Below, in pieces: positions 62,160-64,000 of a stretch of 64,000 bases of DNA. Every line of letters starts with the position of its first letter. Positions within the stretch are counted from its first letter, which is position 1. The stretch lies in NCBI GenBank assembly GCA_023053685.1, contig JALIGW010000057.1, positions 3,754,210-3,818,209 of the forward strand, in the 5' to 3' direction. The position numbers and the translations under genes were made by a program. The notes below the pieces were generated by a model that was given only the letters and a program-made list of their open reading frames with translations, was not told the origin of the DNA and made no database searches. This stretch comes from Diadophis punctatus similis. Its lineage: Eukaryota > Chordata > Lepidosauria > Squamata > Dipsadidae.

Positions 62160-62720
62160 CGGGGGTTAACCCCAAGAGGGACAGAGTGAGCTTGCAAATT
62201 GCAAGTGGGACATTGCTGAATAATAGCAGAACCTCTGCTGCAGAAAGAGAAAATTGTTTCAGCAAGGCCTTTCGGTTTTGATGAAAATAAGAGTGGCTAG
62301 TCCACGGAGTAATGAGTGACAAGGAAAAAGTAGAAAGATCAGGGGGGGGGGGAGAAGGGCAGCAGCATCTGCCCAAAAATTCCCCTCCTGGATAATACCA
62401 GGAAATGGTAACTGACTTCTGATATGGGCCAGGAAAAAAGAGTAAAGTCCTAGCATGAAGAAGAGATTGTAAGGTTAAAAAATAAGCTGAGAAGATTATC
62501 ATCAAGAGATGGGGAACTTGAGTCGAGAGGAATGGAAAAACCTAGTAAACATCTATAAGATTAGCATTAATCCCAGATGCTAAATAAACTTCCATGGAGA
62601 ATCATGAACTAATTTACAGACATTATGAAAATCAGAAATAATTGCAAAGGTGCAGAAACAGTTAAAGTAAGACAAAGATCTTTAGGAAGATTAAAAGTAA
62701 ATTTCTCTACAAAATCTGAA
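62160..62720 (-). pseudogene. pol: ERV pol remnant (RNase H end and integrase N-terminus)
   Basis: In one - strand frame (62259-62456), HIRS (62415-62426) is followed by a PFPG turn and EGNFWAD, the C-terminal RNase H motif with its last catalytic Asp at 62367-62369. The next domain is in another frame: H-x3-H at 62281-62295 followed by QNRKALLKQFSLS, as in the integrase HHCC zinc finger, but the first Cys is not conserved. The frames swap across a homopolymer (11 G on the + strand, 62342-62352), a likely slippage mutation. Upstream, 62500-62720 gives only faint RNase H similarity. Order and strand fit provirus A. Non-functional. Confidence 0.65.
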
Positions 62721-62837
62721 GCTTTTTAATCAAAATAAAATTCAATAGTGAAAAAAGGTAAAGTTGAATATTGAGGCAAGGAAAAAAAAACAAAATGCAC
62801 AGGTACAATATATGTGATATCTTGCTCAACAATAGCT
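62721..62837. other. A-rich stretch without recognisable feature
   Basis: It contains A-runs (9 A near 62783-62791) between the ERV interior and the first CR1 fragment. The boundary between them is not visible. Confidence 0.3.
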
Positions 62838-63170
62838 GTGAGAGGAATCTTGGAATTTTAGTGGACAACCATTTAAATATGAGCCAGCTGTGTGTAGCAG
62901 CTGCCAAAAAATTAACACAGTTCTAGGCTGCATTAACAGAGGGAGAGAATCAAGATCACTTGAAATATCAATACCAGCTTACAATGCTTTAATAAGCCAC
63001 ACCTGAAACGCTGCATCCAGTTTCAGTTGCTACGATGCAAAAAAAAATGTTGAGAAACTAGAAAGAATGCAGAGCAGAGCAACAAAGATAATTAATGAAC
63101 TGGAAGCTAAAACATATGAAGAATGGTTGCAGGAACCGGGCATTTCCAGTTTAATGAAAATAGGGGACAA
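62838..63170 (+). mobile_element. CR1 LINE fragment, + strand, degenerate
   Basis: The + strand encodes broken pieces of the C-terminal part of the CR1 reverse-transcriptase protein: LGILVDNHLNMSQ, then an AAAKKLTQF segment, and then LERVQRRATK-like remains, with several stops and frame changes. It corresponds to the reverse complement of about 63540-63800, so it forms an inverted pair with the next fragment. Confidence 0.75.
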
Positions 63171-63171
63171 A

Positions 63172-63800
63172 TGATAATGATATGACAATGATAATAACAG
63201 AGTTGGAAGGGACCTTGGAGGTCTTCTAGTCCAACCCCCTGCTTACGCAGGAAACCCTACACTACTTCAGACAGATGGTTTTCCAACATCTTCTTAAAAA
63301 CTTGCAGTGTTGGAGCATTCACAACTTCTGGAGGTAAGCTGTTCCACTGATTAATTGTTCTAACTGTCAGGAAATTTCTCCTTAGTTCTAAGTTGCTTCT
63401 CTCCTTGATTAGTTTCCACCCATTGCTTCTTGTTCTACCCCCAGGTGCCTTGGAGAAAAGTTTGACTCCCTCTTCTTTGTGGCGACCCCTGAGATATTGG
63501 AACACTGCTATCATGTCACCCCTGGTCCTTCTTTTCATTAAACTAGACATACCCAGTTCCTGCAACCGTTCTTCATATGTTTTAGCCTCCAGTCCCCTAA
63601 TCATTTTTGTTGCTCTTCTCTGCACTCTTTCTAGAGTCTCAACATCCTTTTTACACCGTGGCAACCAAAACTGTATGCAATATTCCAAGTGTGGCCTTAC
63701 CAAGGCATTATAAAGTGGTATTTACACTTCGCGTGTTCTTGATTCTATCCCTCTGTTAATGCAGCCTAGAACTGTGTTGGCTTTTTTGGCAGCTGCTGTT
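63172..63800 (-). mobile_element. CR1 LINE 3' part, - strand, with partial second ORF
   Basis: The - strand frame 63257-63703 gives the last 148 residues of the CR1 protein: RPHLEYC, LERVQRRATKMI, then a WNSLPPEVV segment just before the end. Together these are the typical C-terminus downstream of the RT domain. One in-frame TAA near 63717 separates it from AAAKKANTVLGCINRG-type codons further upstream. The 3' untranslated end follows (GTTGGACTAGAAGACCTCC, then TCCAACTCTGTTATT) and closes with a simple-sequence tail at 63172-63196. It is 5'-truncated at about 63800. It is better preserved than the + strand copy and not autonomous. Confidence 0.85.
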
Positions 63801-63835
63801 AATACCACTTTATAATGGTATTATAAAGTGGTATT
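63801..63835. repeat. Perfect inverted repeat, 16-bp arms, 3-bp loop
   Basis: AATACCACTTTATAAT (63801-63816), then GGT, then the exact reverse complement ATTATAAAGTGGTATT (63820-63835). The arm sequence also occurs in the CR1 copy at 63709-63722, so it probably arose by template switching at the CR1 5' truncation point. Confidence 0.85.
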
Positions 63836-63844
63836 ATAAAGTGT

Positions 63845-63886
63845 TAGTAGGTAGGTAGGTAGGTAGGTAGGTAGGTAGGTAGGTAG
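63845..63886. repeat. (GTAG)n microsatellite
   Basis: About ten tandem TAGG/GTAG units, followed by a few GAAA/GATA/GACA transition units. Confidence 0.95.

Positions 63887-64000
<114 letters not shown>

Noticed and set aside
62047..62505. A single 152-residue protein on the - strand
   Set aside because: It joins RNase H and integrase remnants whose correct frames differ across an 11-G run. The N-terminal half is out of frame with the recognisable RNase H motif.
63393..63713. A 106-residue + strand frame
   Set aside because: It is the antisense of the CR1 C-terminal coding region at 63257-63703.

Overview
The window is vertebrate nuclear DNA, most likely from a squamate reptile and plausibly a snake. 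The evidence is CR1 LINE 3' ends at both edges, a long GATA microsatellite closing the window (the Bkm-type repeat known from snakes), and a degenerate endogenous retrovirus (ERV). There are no prokaryotic features and no intact host gene. The species call is inference.

Layout. At the left edge (1-2383) are 15 bases of an ERV long terminal repeat (LTR) in + orientation, a CR1 3' end, and then, all on the - strand, the 5' part of an ERV (provirus B): reverse-transcriptase remnant, broken and internally shortened gag, splice donor, tRNA-Trp-like primer site and LTR B. At the right edge (60136-62720) is the 3' part of a second ERV of the same family and orientation (provirus A): RNase H and integrase remnants, a frame-broken env, the polypurine tract and LTR A. 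Beyond it lie two CR1 copies tail to tail, a perfect 16-bp-arm hairpin, and GTAG/GATA microsatellites.

Between LTR B and LTR A lies a satellite of about 57.8 kb. Its basic unit is a 70-73 bp monomer, about 690 copies by length. Ten 798-bp cassettes interrupt it, all on the - strand and at 4.4-7.1 kb intervals. Each cassette is a deleted mini-provirus: the terminal ~32 bp of a 5' LTR, the last part of env (membrane anchor and cytoplasmic tail), and a whole 380-bp LTR. Every cassette sits in the same 5-bp target duplication, GGTGT. This fits one integration into a pre-existing minisatellite, an internal deletion, and then amplification of repeat plus cassette as a higher-order repeat. Segment architecture shows a further level, with three segment types in the order A-B-C, A-B-C, B'-B'-B', period about 17-17.8 kb. 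Lengths vary between copies in steps of whole monomers, as expected from unequal exchange.

Each cassette LTR keeps a TATA box, a perfect CArG (SRF) box, an AP-1 site and a polyadenylation signal in the same direction. The array could therefore be transcribed as a relay, each LTR reading through one satellite block into the next cassette's poly(A) site. This regularly spaced, LTR-punctuated satellite is the most unusual thing in the window. Nothing here looks able to make infectious virus: gag, pol and env are all broken, and the cassettes have no primer-binding site.
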